Shown here: piece by piece, positions 43,587 through 52,910 of the stretch | Position numbering within the stretch: position 1 is the stretch's first letter | Layout: the number at the start of each line of letters is the position of its first letter | DNA from: Ktedonobacter robiniae | GTDB taxonomy: Bacteria > Chloroflexota > Ktedonobacteria > Ktedonobacterales > Ktedonobacteraceae | Length of the DNA stretch: 64,000 nucleotides | Assembly: GCF_016587375.1 (NCBI RefSeq) | Contig: NZ_BNJG01000002.1 | Coordinates: 744,001-808,000, forward strand | Direction: 5' to 3' | Notes under the pieces: model-generated | Database searches by the model: none | Told to the model about the DNA's origin: nothing | What the model saw: the letters and a program-made list of their open reading frames with translations, nothing else | Position numbers and translations under genes: made by a program

Positions 43587-43859
43587 AGAAAAAAATAAAA
43601 GTGCCTGCATCCGGAGTTTTTTTTGCACGATGGGGAATATATTCACTAATATTAAGCATAAGAATCAACTTCCCCTTTGTCAAGTGCTAACGCAACATTC
43701 TAGTCAGAACCCCCCATGCCTAGAGCAGTGTACAGAAAGGTTGATTTAGGGCTTAGGATAAATGATCAAAATCAGACGCGGCTCCCTTTGTCAACGAAGT
43801 ACCGGTAGATGAGGAAAGAATTGGGAAAGTGAGAACTGTGCAAAGGGAAGTACAAGCGC
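43587..43859. other. Region upstream of the inositol operon
   Basis: No coding frame is convincing. It is A/T-rich near 43587-43680, where the promoter of the LacI-iol transcript should lie. Confidence 0.5.
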
Positions 43860-43903
43860 GACAGGCGTCGTCCACTCGCGCGCGCGAGTGGACGACGCCT
43901 GTC
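43860..43903. repeat. 44-bp perfect palindrome without loop
   Basis: The 22-bp left half (GACAGGCGTCGTCCACTCGC, then GC) is followed directly by its exact complement. It begins 20 bp after the stop codon of the small alanine-rich gene (minus strand). In RNA it folds to a very stable hairpin, but no U-run follows on either strand. It may act as terminator, mRNA stabiliser or protein-binding site. Confidence 0.85.
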
Positions 43904-43922
43904 TGTCACGCCTCCTTGCCGT

Positions 43923-44066
43923 TCACTTCTTTTCCGTTGCCTGACTGGCTGCCTCAGCCGCCTTACGGGCCGCCTCGGCCGCTGCCTCAGCCATCTTTGC
44001 CGCGATCGCGTCGATCGTGGCCTGGTTGGGGTCCGGGACGTTCTCGGGATTCGGGTTCGTGGGCAT
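43923..44066 (-). CDS. Alanine-rich 47-residue protein
   Basis: ATG 44066 follows AAGGAG with ideal spacing. The product starts MPTNPNPENVPDPNQATIDA and continues as one long amphipathic helix of Ala/Glu/Lys repeats (KMAEAAAEAARKAAEAASQA), ending EKK. Codons are strongly G/C-ending, unlike the A/T-rich flanks. An Ala-rich helix of this kind could form a coiled coil or bind nucleic acid, but there is no recognised family. It is transcribed away from the Opp genes and separated from the iol regulator by the 44-bp palindrome. Confidence 0.65.
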   Translation of the reverse strand: MPTNPNPENVPDPNQATIDAIAAKMAEAAAEAARKAAEAASQATEKK

Positions 44067-44375
44067 TGCTCACTCCTTCGAATGAAGCGGAACATTGAAG
44101 AGTCGTGCTTTGCGCATGTGCTTTTGCGTTCCTTCCCATCCGAGAGATCATTGCTGACCTCGTTTTGCTTAATCGGAGGGAAACACACGCGGGACACATT
44201 ACAACCCTTGTGCGTTCGATATCCCCAGCAACTCAGCCAAGCCGAGGTGGGACAGAGGAACATGTACAATGAGTATATGATACCAGAAAAACAGAATTTG
44301 TGGAAGGGGGAAGAAGGGAAATAGGATTAAAACAAGTCAAAATCCCTACTCAACAACCTACCATTAGGAGGATGA
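44067..44375. other. Intergenic region
   Basis: No gene is seen. It contains the promoter region of the small alanine-rich gene and the end of the Opp transcript. A GAGTATATGATACCAG stretch near 44271 is A/T-rich. Confidence 0.4.
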
Positions 44376-45502
44376 TTAATCTTTTGTGCGCGGATCGAAA
44401 GCATCGCGCAGTCCGTCCCCCAGAAATGAGAAGGCCAGCACAATAGCTGCCAGTACTCCCGAAGGAAGCAAGGCTTCCCAGGGGTGCGTACTCAACAGGG
44501 TCGCACCATCTGAGATCATCAGACCAATGCTCGCACCGGGAGGCTGAACCCCTAACCCCAGCAGGCTAATACCAGCTTCGCTAATAATGGTATTGGATAT
44601 ATTCAAGGTCGAAACGATAATAACCACGCTAAGCAGGTTGGGAATGATATGTCGCACGATAATGCTAAAGTCACTCGAACCCGCTGTTTTGGCTGCCTCA
44701 ATAAACTGCTGTTGCTTGATCTGCATGGTTTGCCCACGTACATAGCGCGCCATGAGGGGCCAGGAGGTGAGAGCCAACGCCATCGAAACCAGGATCAGAC
44801 GCGCGTTACCGTTTGGTCCCAGGATGGGGACGCGAGACAACGTTACGTCAGCCTGCGTCCCAAAAATGCCGGTCAGCAGGATGACGAAGAGGAGGCCAGG
44901 AAAGGCAAATATCAGGTCGGCAAAGCGGGCCAGGAGAAAATCAGTCCAGCCCCATAGTAACCAGCAAGGACGCCCACAATGAGGCCCAGTAGCACGTTGA
45001 CGACCTCGACCAGCACGGCGACAAGGATTGATATCAACAAACCTTGCAAGACCCGGGCAAAGAGATCCTGCCCGATACGATCAGTTCCCAGCCAGTACTG
45101 CGCCGATGGTCCCTCATCGAGGCGATTAAGCTCCTGGTGCGAGAAGCTATGATAGACCGTGGAAGGAACTCTCCCGTTAATAGGGCTGTTGTAGTCGCCA
45201 CCAACGTGCTGATAGATAGGAGGCCCTACGATGGCAAGCAGCACGAAGAATACGATGATCCCCAGGCAGATCATGGCTCGTCTATCGCGGCGTAAGTGCC
45301 TGAGTGAATCCTGTAGAGGCGTAGGGGGCTTCTGAAGCGGTGGCAACGTTGTCTTCTCTGGCGTACCGTCACCTTCAACCTCCAGCAGATCGACAGGAGG
45401 CGGAGTCACAGCTTCAACAGATGGTGTTTCTTCCAGGTGTTGTGCGACCTGTTCTTCACGCTCCTTGCTGGCTTCCATATTATCCCTGGTATCCATGTCC
45501 AT
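44376..45502 (-). pseudogene. Peptide ABC transporter permease (OppC/DppC type), frameshifted
   Basis: The 45502-44912 frame carries a polar, Pro/Glu-rich N-terminus of about 70 residues, the first helix (AMICLGIIVFFVLLAIVGPP), the extracytoplasmic LGTDRIGQDLFARVLQG motif and two more helices. Near 44958 (TATGGGGCTGG) the frame slips, and the rest of a normal OppC (WTDFLLARFADLIFAFPGLL, the EAAKTAG coupling loop, ISLLGLGVQPPGASIG) continues in the next frame to 44376. An extra G/C would account for it. Unless the indel is an error, the permease is not made in full. Confidence 0.85.
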
Positions 45503-45519
45503 AACTTTACCTCGCGCTT

Positions 45520-46479
45520 CTATTCCGCTCTGATACGTGGATCGACGACCGTGTAGAGGATATCTGAGATCAGATTGCCAAGGACCACACTACACGCCAG
45601 CATAACCGTTGTCGCCTGGAGAACCGGGTAATCCAGCGAATCAATCGCCTCCAGGGTTAGATTCGCGATGCCAGGAAGGTTAAAGATTTTTTCGGTAAAG
45701 AAGGCACCAGTTACCAGGAACCCAATCGAGACGCCAATCACTGTCACCAGTGGTATTAACGCGTTGCGAAAGGCGTGGCGATAGACAATGGCATTTTCCA
45801 GCAGTCCTTTGGCGCGAGCCGTACGGATGTAGTCCTGGCGTAACACCTCAAGCATGCTGGTACGAGCGAGACGCGCATAGTAGGCCATACCTGCCGCCGT
45901 ATAGACCAGAATAGGGGCAAGCTTATACTGTATATCCTGCCAGGTGTATTGCCATGGCGTTCCCCATTGCGTAACGGGCCAGCGCAAACCAGTCTGCTTG
46001 TCCATCCAGATGATGAGCAATTGGAAGAGCACACCAAAGATAAACACTGGTATGGCGTACAGGACCAGCGCCAGGCCCATATTGAACGTATCTACCCAGG
46101 TGTTTGCTCGCAGCGCGGAGGCCACGCCGAGGGGAATACCAAGCAGTAATTGCAGAAAGAGACCCCATAAGCCTAACTCAAGAGAAACTGGTATGCCATC
46201 TTTGAGAATATCCCAAACGGGGCGATTGATACTCCGAAATGAAAGCCCAAAATCAAGCCTGATCAGGTGTCCCATATAGTTGAGATATTGCTGATATAAG
46301 GGAAGGTCCAGGCCATACTGATGTTTGAGCTGGGCCTCCAGCACCGCGTTCGGGTGGTCGCCAAGCAAGACGCGAATGGGGTCTCCGGGCGCGAAATGAC
46401 CCATAAAGAAGGTGATAAGTGTGACCCCAACAACGACAAATAGCAGGCCAATGAGCCGTTTTAGCAGAAAGCGAATCAT
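45520..46479 (-). CDS. Peptide ABC transporter permease (OppB/DppB type)
   Basis: The 319-residue membrane protein has the family N-terminus FLLKRLIGLLFVVVGVTLIT, then GDPIRVLLG and LGLDLPLYQQYLNY-like segments. The coupling loop is MLEVLRQDYIRTARAKGLLE, and the conserved end is VTGAFFTEKIFNLPGIANLT followed by DPRIRAE. It forms the channel with OppC, 17 bp downstream. The binding-protein gene precedes it; no OppD/OppF ATPase genes are seen in the window. Confidence 0.93.
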   Translation of the reverse strand: MIRFLLKRLIGLLFVVVGVTLITFFMGHFAPGDPIRVLLGDHPNAVLEAQLKHQYGLDLPLYQQYLNYMGHLIRLDFGLSFRSINRPVWDILKDGIPVSLELGLWGLFLQLLLGIPLGVASALRANTWVDTFNMGLALVLYAIPVFIFGVLFQLLIIWMDKQTGLRWPVTQWGTPWQYTWQDIQYKLAPILVYTAAGMAYYARLARTSMLEVLRQDYIRTARAKGLLENAIVYRHAFRNALIPLVTVIGVSIGFLVTGAFFTEKIFNLPGIANLTLEAIDSLDYPVLQATTVMLACSVVLGNLISDILYTVVDPRIRAE

Positions 46480-46591
46480 ACAACACTCCCCATAGTTCTT
46501 CAGGGTCTGTTCTTGACGCTATGCCATGGGCACTCCTCGGCGCGCGTGGAGGACGGCAGAGTAGTCGTGCGCGTAAAAAGTGCATAGGTCG

Positions 46592-46645
46592 CGGTTGCCA
46601 TTCGCAGATAGCCTAAGAAATGTGTTTCTGCAAACAGCAACCGCC
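46592..46645 (-). terminator. Stem in the gap between binding-protein and oppB genes
   Basis: GCGGTTGC (46592-46599) pairs with GCAACCGC (46638-46645) in the 248-bp gap. It is weaker than the stems in the two CUT1 operons of the window but at the same relative place. Confidence 0.35.
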
Positions 46646-46727
46646 TGGTGACGCATCCTATGTGAGAGAGCTTTCCATTGAAAGTTCCAACGCATAGAAA
46701 CGCGAATGGTACCGGACCTGGTAAACG

Positions 46728-48425
46728 TTACTGGGTGATATAGATTTTGCTCCAGTCATCTGGTGGAATCAATTGCTGCGAATTGAGCGAAAGATTCTGC
46801 ACGTTTGTCCTGACCAGATACTGGACCTTCTCCTGCCAGAGAGGAAGCCAACCAACATCGTTTATCGCCTGCTGTTCGGCCTCGTTGTACAGTTGCATAC
46901 GCTTGGTAGCATCCTGTTCCTGGTCAGCCTGCTCCAACTTCTTCTGTACGTCTAACTGAGCGCTGGTATCTTGCATCTTATTCTGACCATAGTTGAACTG
47001 GTTGTAGTCCTGCCCCTTGTCGAAGAAGAGCGTCAGCCAGTCCTGAGGATCGGGATAGTCAGCGTTCCAACCAGCCTGCCACATCTGAAGGGAACCATTG
47101 TTCTTGGTGGCGGTCGTCAGATCGAGCAGTTTAGGGCGCGTGACAACGTCGATGTTCACCTTGATGCCCAATGTCGTTTGCCACATTTGCGCAATCGCGG
47201 TGAGAGCATCCTTAAAGTTTTGGTTGCGTGGGTAGAACGTGAGCGTAATAGGGGGGAGCGCGGAGACACTGGCGTAGCCCGCCTCTTTGAGCCCCTCAGC
47301 CAGGACTTGCTTTGCTTTATTCGCATCGCCCTGGGTGCCCGTGCCAAGCGGCCCAGTAAGATTCTCGTCATAACCAGGCATGCCCTTGGGAATAACATGG
47401 TTTGAAGGCGTAAAGGCGTTCTTCATGGCGCTCTGCACGATCAGGTCTTTGTTAATAGCAAGCGCGAAAGCCTGGCGAATTTTGATATTATCGAAGGGCT
47501 TCACCAGGTAATTCATCGCAATATAACGAATGGTCAGGATAGGTGTCTCTTTAAAGCCAGGCGTGCTACGCTCCTGCTCCAGGTTTGTTGACGGAACAGG
47601 CGTGAAGTCGAGCTGCTGAGCCTGGAAGGCGCGGTACATTGAGTCCTGGTCCTTATAGAAGATCACTGAGAGTCTCTTCATCTGAGGTTTCGCCCCATAG
47701 TACGCGTCATTACGTACCAGTTCGAGACCCTTGTTGTGGGTGTACTTTTCTACCTTCCAGGGGCCAGCACCGCCACCTTCTTCAACATGGTCGGTCCACT
47801 GTGCGCCATATTTCTCGACCAGTTTCTTGTTGACCACATAGGAGGTTGGATAGGAAAGGGTCTGCAAGAAGTAAGCTGCCGGCTGGCTAATCTTAATGAC
47901 TACTGTTTGAGGATCGGGGGCCAGCAAACTCGTGCCAATCAGGGTCTTCACCTTGCCGCCGCTCAGGTCCTTATAACCCTTGACAAGCTGAAGGTAACCA
48001 GAGACACTCGACTTCGTGGCAGGATCGATCGTGCGATTGATGCTATACACGACGTCCTCTGAAGTGAGCTTATCTCCATTGCTAAAGGTCAGATTGGGCT
48101 TAAGTTTGAAGGTCCAGGTCAGTCCTCCATCGGACTGCTGGTAGCTCTCGGCCAGTTGAGGTTTTACCTGTAGATTGGCGTCCAGGGTGACCAGGCCCGT
48201 AAAGACGGCCTGGATAGGGAAATTGGAGTCAGTATCCTGAACGAGGGCCGGGTCAAAGGTGTTAATATCTGGATCACCTACAACTGGATAACGCAATGTT
48301 TGCTTATCATCCGAAGCCTTTGTTGAGGAGGGTCCAGAGGAGCCACCACCGCATGCCGCTAACAACATCGTGAGCAGGCATAGACAGGTCATCAGGAACA
48401 AGACAGGTTTCTTTCCAGGTTCCAA
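46728..48425 (-). CDS. Peptide-type (family 5) substrate-binding lipoprotein
   Basis: 565 residues with signal sequence VLFLMTCLCLLTMLLAAC giving lipid-modified Cys about 25. Family 5 hallmarks are NTFDPALVQDTD, LTWTFKLKPNLTFSNGDKLT, DVVYSINRTIDP, KIRQAFALAINKD and GWNADYPDPQDWLTLFFDKG. It probably binds oligopeptides for the OppBC permeases downstream. It is paralogous to the 28649-30400 protein, with long stretches nearly the same (MNYLVKPF.NIKIRQAFALA). Confidence 0.9.
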   Translation of the reverse strand: MEPGKKPVLFLMTCLCLLTMLLAACGGGSSGPSSTKASDDKQTLRYPVVGDPDINTFDPALVQDTDSNFPIQAVFTGLVTLDANLQVKPQLAESYQQSDGGLTWTFKLKPNLTFSNGDKLTSEDVVYSINRTIDPATKSSVSGYLQLVKGYKDLSGGKVKTLIGTSLLAPDPQTVVIKISQPAAYFLQTLSYPTSYVVNKKLVEKYGAQWTDHVEEGGGAGPWKVEKYTHNKGLELVRNDAYYGAKPQMKRLSVIFYKDQDSMYRAFQAQQLDFTPVPSTNLEQERSTPGFKETPILTIRYIAMNYLVKPFDNIKIRQAFALAINKDLIVQSAMKNAFTPSNHVIPKGMPGYDENLTGPLGTGTQGDANKAKQVLAEGLKEAGYASVSALPPITLTFYPRNQNFKDALTAIAQMWQTTLGIKVNIDVVTRPKLLDLTTATKNNGSLQMWQAGWNADYPDPQDWLTLFFDKGQDYNQFNYGQNKMQDTSAQLDVQKKLEQADQEQDATKRMQLYNEAEQQAINDVGWLPLWQEKVQYLVRTNVQNLSLNSQQLIPPDDWSKIYITQ

Positions 48426-48791
48426 GCTTTTTTCTCCTTGAAAAATAAAAACGCCTACAATGAACCAAAGCTTTAAAGGATGGGCCAGTTCTTTGATTCG
48501 AGAGAAGCCTATCTATATTTTTATTCACGTTACTACGGCGGAAATGAACAAAAATATAGTTAAAGCAAGGAAGAAACAAGTAACCATATAAGATTACGCT
48601 TTGAATTATTCAAATCTCACAATACAAAAGGAGCATTTATATTTGAATTGTTGGCTCTACATCCTTTAGAGGGAAAGTAGGGGAAAAATTCGGATCTACC
48701 ATGATGAAGCGCCCCCTTCGCATCTGATCTTGCCCATCATCGAGCGCGACTGAAACCGATTTGAGAGCATCCGAGAGCAAAAGACATCTGT
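48426..48791. other. Divergent intergenic region
   Basis: No coding frame. It should hold the promoter of the 46728-48425 gene (A/T-rich from 48430 to 48660). Confidence 0.45.
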
Positions 48792-48980
48792 TTGATCATG
48801 AACATTCACTCCAGTTTTCAGATTGAACAGAGGAAAGGCGAAACCACATGCACCCTTGAAACCATCCGCAAGCGCATAGCAGCCTACGAGGCGGCAGGCG
48901 TGCAAGAACTCCAGATCATTTTTCCTGACGCTGTCCAACTGGATTCTCGTCGCCGCTTCGCCCAAGCGTTTATCGCATAG
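48792..48980 (+). pseudogene. C-terminal scrap of an LLM-class oxidoreductase
   Basis: TLETIRKRIAAYEAAGVQEL followed by QIIFPDAVQLDSRRRFAQAF matches the last helix-strand-helix of luciferase-like monooxygenases (GTPE.V..RI..Y..AGV.EL...). Nothing of the rest of the gene remains upstream. It ends 17 bp before the aldo/keto reductase. Confidence 0.6.
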
Positions 48981-48997
48981 CATTCAATGGAGTCGAT

Positions 48998-50005
48998 ATG
49001 CTTACTATGGATCAACGGAAATTAGGGGCATCAGAACTAGTTGTCCCGGCTCTGGGAACCGACGTCGCGAGTTGGGGCGACAAGCAAGCTGGTTACGGAA
49101 CGTCACACACCCGCGAGGATATTCTCCAGACCTATCGCCTGTGTCTGGATACCGGACTCACTTTCTTTGATACGGCTGAACCGTACCCGGCATCAGAGCG
49201 TTTGTTGGGTGAGTGCCTCAAGGTCGATCATCGCCCTATCCTCATCGCCAGCAAATTTGCGCCCCCACTCACCCGTTTTTCTCGGAAGCGTTCCTTGCTA
49301 GATGCTCTAGACCAAAGTTTGGCGCGTCTGGAAATCAAGCAGATCGATCTCTATCAAATCCATTGGCCCTCACCTCGCCTCAAGGTGGAGGAACTCATGG
49401 ATGTCTTGGCGGAAGCGGTCCACGCGGGGAAGATCCGCGCGGTTGGTGTTAGCAATTACAGCGCTCCATTGCTGCGTCAGGCACATGCACGCCTGGCACA
49501 GCATGAGATCGCGCTCGCTTCCAATCAGGTCCGTTACAACCTGTTGCATCGCTATCCTGAGACCAATGGGGTACTGGATGCTTGCCGAGAATTGCAAGTT
49601 GCGCTGATTGCGTACAATCCGTTGGAGAAAGGCATCCTGACTGGCAAGTATCGCAGCCAGGAGACATCAGCCCCCAGGCAGTTGAATATCTTTCACAGGC
49701 TTGATCCCTTCGGGGACACCAGAGGGTCAACGCCAGCCGTGAAGCGCCTGCTCTCGCCCCCTCGTGTTCTCCAGCGTGAGCGCTTGGAGCCGTTGTTTGT
49801 GGTGTTGGAGGAGATTGCCCGTACGCGCAAGAAAACGAGTGCACAGGTGGCGCTGAACTGGCTCCTGATGAAAGACGAGTGCGTGATCCCCATTCCTGGC
49901 GCAAAAAATGCCCGACAGGCGCGCGAGAACGCTGGAGCGCTCGGCTGGCAATTGACGGAAGAAGAACATGGGCGGATCAGCCAGGCTGAGATTGCTTCAC
50001 GTTAA
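48998..50005 (+). CDS. Aldo/keto reductase
   Basis: The 335-residue NADPH-dependent TIM-barrel oxidoreductase carries QRKLGASELVVPALGTDVAS, the tetrad residues in LTFFDTAEPYPASERLLGE (Asp, Tyr), LIASKF (Lys) and DLYQIHWPSP (His). GVSNYSAPLLRQ and the cofactor segment CVIPIPGAKNARQARENAGA follow. It resembles the YhdN/general-stress group. It is preceded by GGAG at a suitable distance. The substrate is unknown, and the gene is not obviously part of an operon. Confidence 0.88.
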   Translation: MLTMDQRKLGASELVVPALGTDVASWGDKQAGYGTSHTREDILQTYRLCLDTGLTFFDTAEPYPASERLLGECLKVDHRPILIASKFAPPLTRFSRKRSLLDALDQSLARLEIKQIDLYQIHWPSPRLKVEELMDVLAEAVHAGKIRAVGVSNYSAPLLRQAHARLAQHEIALASNQVRYNLLHRYPETNGVLDACRELQVALIAYNPLEKGILTGKYRSQETSAPRQLNIFHRLDPFGDTRGSTPAVKRLLSPPRVLQRERLEPLFVVLEEIARTRKKTSAQVALNWLLMKDECVIPIPGAKNARQARENAGALGWQLTEEEHGRISQAEIASR

Positions 50006-50228
50006 ACCCAGCTTTTGTGGTCATTGGAGACGACCTTTTCTGGCTTGTGCTTCCCAGTATGCCTCGGCTCCCGCCACATATCTTGCTTACGTTCCCCTCA
50101 GTTGTCTGGCTGAGGGGAACGAGTGGTCTGGGAACGTGAGTGGGTGACGAATTGAGACGCCACTCCTTCGCCATTCAGGCAACCTCTTCACAGAGAAATC
50201 AAAGGGAAAAGCGTCGGAACTTCTATGA

Positions 50229-50823
50229 ATGTCCGATGCATCCAGACAAGGAGGAGTCTATGAGTCGCCCTCTTCTGGGCAACACTCCATTCGCAAGACG
50301 GTCGCCTCCTCACTGCCGGATGTGCCTCATCAACTGTGTCACTTTCACTATCTGCGAGAAGCAGCCAAACCAGTCTACAAGGCAGATCGTCATGCCAAAA
50401 AGGAATTGAAAAAGCAGGTGCGCGGCGTTCGCCCCATTGAGCGTGGGATTGAGAAACGCAGTGATGAGATAGCTACGGTCATTCGCAGCTATTGTTTGGC
50501 CGTCCGCAGTGCCCTCACCGATGATGGGCATCCCCCACTGACTGCCTCTGGGCTGAGGCTACACGATCGGTTGACTCTCATCGCAACCTCCCTTGAATGG
50601 GTCGCAAAAAAGGGGGCCTCCCAACAGAGATTGAGCGCCTGTACTGCCTTCTCAAAAAGGGATTAACCGCCACTGTTGCCTTGTGGCCCGACGCGCAAGC
50701 TGGATACAAGTGGGTGCACCGAGCGGCACATCTTCTCACCAACGCTGAACAACAATCTGCCGAAGAGGTGCGAGCGCACTATCAATCTTTGCTTGACGAG
50801 ATGCGGCAGGAAACAGACACCTC
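50229..50823 (+). pseudogene. Transposase-like gene fragment with frameshift
   Basis: LPDVPHQLCHFHYLREAAKP (from about 50313), then DRHAKKELKKQVRGVRPIER and GLRLHDRLTLIATSLEWVAK, are typical of a large DDE-type transposase group common in these genomes. At about 50615 the frame shifts and continues as LPTEIERLYCLLKKGLTATV, up to LLDEMRQ at about 50815. Both ends of the gene are missing. The family is not named with certainty. Confidence 0.6.
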
Positions 50824-50826
50824 CGA

Positions 50827-51729
50827 TTATTGCCACAGAGCAGCCACGCGAGCCGCCTCGTGCTTGCCCTGCTCTCGTCCCAAATTGGCGGCGATTCCTC
50901 GCAGAGAGGGATCGAGCGCGTTGCCTCCAACGGAGGCCAGGGCAGCCTTTATTGCCTCATCGGGCGTGATCACCTCTATCTGCGCTCCCTCGCGCTGCAA
51001 ACGCTCTCTCTGCTCATCCAGGCTTTCCAGGAAAGGGAATGGAGGTAGGTCGGGCTGGAGTACCAGGACCTTGTCGAAACCAGCTGCCAGGTCCAGATTT
51101 GCTATCGAGTAGCACCCGCCATCGATATAGCGGTGCTGATTGATCGTAGTCGGAGGATACGCATAGGGTAACGCGGAGCTCGCCATTACCGCGTCAACTA
51201 GCTCAACCCCAGAATCCTGTTTGAAAATGGTTCGTTTGCCGCTCTGCGCATCAACAGCCACGATCTCTAACCGGCTTTGGGGCCAGCTATGCACCGGCAA
51301 CCGTGAGACAATTACCTCCCGGCGTTGGGCCTCTGGCGCTGTAGGAACTGCTAACGCCAGAGCGCCGATGCGTTGCAGAATCTCTGAACCGGTTCCTCCT
51401 TCTTTGAAAGCACGTGTGAATTCAGCGAGCATCTTCTCAAAGTCCGGCTGCGGTGCCAGTTCGTGAGCCTGTAACGCTGGATCAACCTGCCGCTGGAAGA
51501 GTTCATCCAGTGCAAGGCCACTGGTGATCTGTGCTGACACATTGGCACCTGCCGAAGTTCCCACAAACAAGTCGGCATTGCGAATATCTATCCCGGCTTC
51601 CGCCAGCCCCACCAGCAGCCCGGTCTCCCAGGCAATTCCTACTATTCCCCCTCCGCCGAGCACTAACGCGTGTGTTGTCATCGTTGTATTCCCTCTGAAT
51701 TGCTCAAAATCGGGCTGATCGTTGTGCAT
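50827..51729 (-). CDS. Patatin-like phospholipase
   Basis: From ATG 51729 (GGAGG six bases upstream) the product has 300 residues; a second good start lies at 51681. The serine acyl hydrolase has ALVLGGGGIVGIAWETG as the oxyanion-hole loop (25-28), GTSAG with nucleophile Ser59 (57-61), and YIDGG with Asp203 completing the catalytic dyad. It probably hydrolyses membrane lipids or acyl esters inside the cell. A WYL regulator gene lies upstream in the same direction with a gap of about 75 bp and may be linked. Confidence 0.9.
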   Translation of the reverse strand: MHNDQPDFEQFRGNTTMTTHALVLGGGGIVGIAWETGLLVGLAEAGIDIRNADLFVGTSAGANVSAQITSGLALDELFQRQVDPALQAHELAPQPDFEKMLAEFTRAFKEGGTGSEILQRIGALALAVPTAPEAQRREVIVSRLPVHSWPQSRLEIVAVDAQSGKRTIFKQDSGVELVDAVMASSALPYAYPPTTINQHRYIDGGCYSIANLDLAAGFDKVLVLQPDLPPFPFLESLDEQRERLQREGAQIEVITPDEAIKAALASVGGNALDPSLRGIAANLGREQGKHEAARVAALWQ

Positions 51730-51803
51730 TCTCTTCCTCCGCAGTAATGTTTTCATCACTTATCTATGGGAGAGTATAGCAAGAGAATGGCGACAACCTT
51801 ATG

Positions 51804-52736
51804 TCATAATTCCGTGTGGTGACGAGCAATTTTTTGAGCCTCTTGCTGAACACGAGTGCGCAACTCTTCTGGAGCAAGTATTTCGGCGTCGGTGCCCAGG
51901 CTCAATAAGACGCGCACAAGCCAATCGTACTCCTCTGGTCGCCAGTGCAAACGAAGCAATCCTTCGTCATTGTCCTGACGTTGTAGGCGGGGACCCAGAT
52001 AAGCATTGCGTTCCAGGCGAAGAACGCCACGGGCTGTCAGGTGGACACGTATCTCAGGAAATGAAGGATGTTCACGGGTGGGAATTGGGATAGGGTGTTC
52101 CAATGGTGGTGGAGGCGATGGGGCGGTTTTCACGTCCAGAAAACGGTCAACTCGGTAGATGCGCCATGCCTGGCGCTCATGGGAGTAGGCATCGCAGTAC
52201 CAGAGACCTTCGTGGGTACGCAGGTAGGTCGGCAGGATCATTTGCTGCGAGACACCTTTTTCGGAGCGATAGGTTACGCAGACCCACTGTTGCTCGCGTG
52301 CACTTTCCAGAAGCTGATCGAGAAACGGAGTCGGATAGGGCAGAGAGGGGACGTTGAGAGAAAGTGTGTGTGTGAGCTGTTCAAGATGCTCGCTCTCGCG
52401 TTGGGGCAGCAAGGTCTGGATTTTGGCGAGCAGCGATTCGCGCTCCTGTTTGAAGGGAGTCGCGCTAAGTTGAGAGAGACTGCTCAGTGCCAGGCGCAAC
52501 CAGAGGGCTTCGTGCAAGGTCAAAGCGAGCGGGGGCAGGGTGTAATCTGGTGGTAAGCTATAGCCGCCAGTGACACCCAGGTCGGCGGCTATGGGAATGC
52601 CCATTTCGCAGAGAGCGTCGATATCTCGCTGAATGGTGCGCCGGGACACCTCAAAATGCTGGGCAATCTCTGCGGCGCTGCATTTGCCTGTTTGTAAGAG
52701 CAAAAGGATAGCGGTCAGGCGGTCAATACGATTCAT
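51804..52736 (-). CDS. DeoR-type HTH and WYL-domain regulator (YafY-like)
   Basis: 310 residues. The N-terminal winged HTH (RIDRLTAILLLLQTGKCSAA, EIAQHFEVSRRTIQRDIDAL) has the wing GVTGGYSLP. The WYL domain lies at about 150-225 (WVCVTYRSEKGVSQQ, LRTHEGLWYCDAYSHERQAW, RIYRVDRFLDV), followed by a WCX-type C-terminal domain. WYL domains sense nucleotides or other ligands. It likely controls itself or the patatin gene next to it. Confidence 0.9.
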   Translation of the reverse strand: MNRIDRLTAILLLLQTGKCSAAEIAQHFEVSRRTIQRDIDALCEMGIPIAADLGVTGGYSLPPDYTLPPLALTLHEALWLRLALSSLSQLSATPFKQERESLLAKIQTLLPQRESEHLEQLTHTLSLNVPSLPYPTPFLDQLLESAREQQWVCVTYRSEKGVSQQMILPTYLRTHEGLWYCDAYSHERQAWRIYRVDRFLDVKTAPSPPPPLEHPIPIPTREHPSFPEIRVHLTARGVLRLERNAYLGPRLQRQDNDEGLLRLHWRPEEYDWLVRVLLSLGTDAEILAPEELRTRVQQEAQKIARHHTEL

Positions 52737-52910
52737 CTATAAACTCTCGTTGTGGGCCTTTCTTCGATCTGTTCAGCAAAATCGATGCGTTCACCATCTT
52801 ACTTGATCGTTGGGGAGAAAGCAAGGCGTATGGAGTAGCTCCACGGGTCTGTATCGCATTGAAGGAGTCATCTCCTGTCAAGAAGCATGGCTTTACGAAG
52901 AAACGTACTT

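Noticed and set aside
43577..43700. Possible second LacI operator near the iol promoter
   Set aside because: Only A/T-rich stretches were seen; no second palindrome with central CG.
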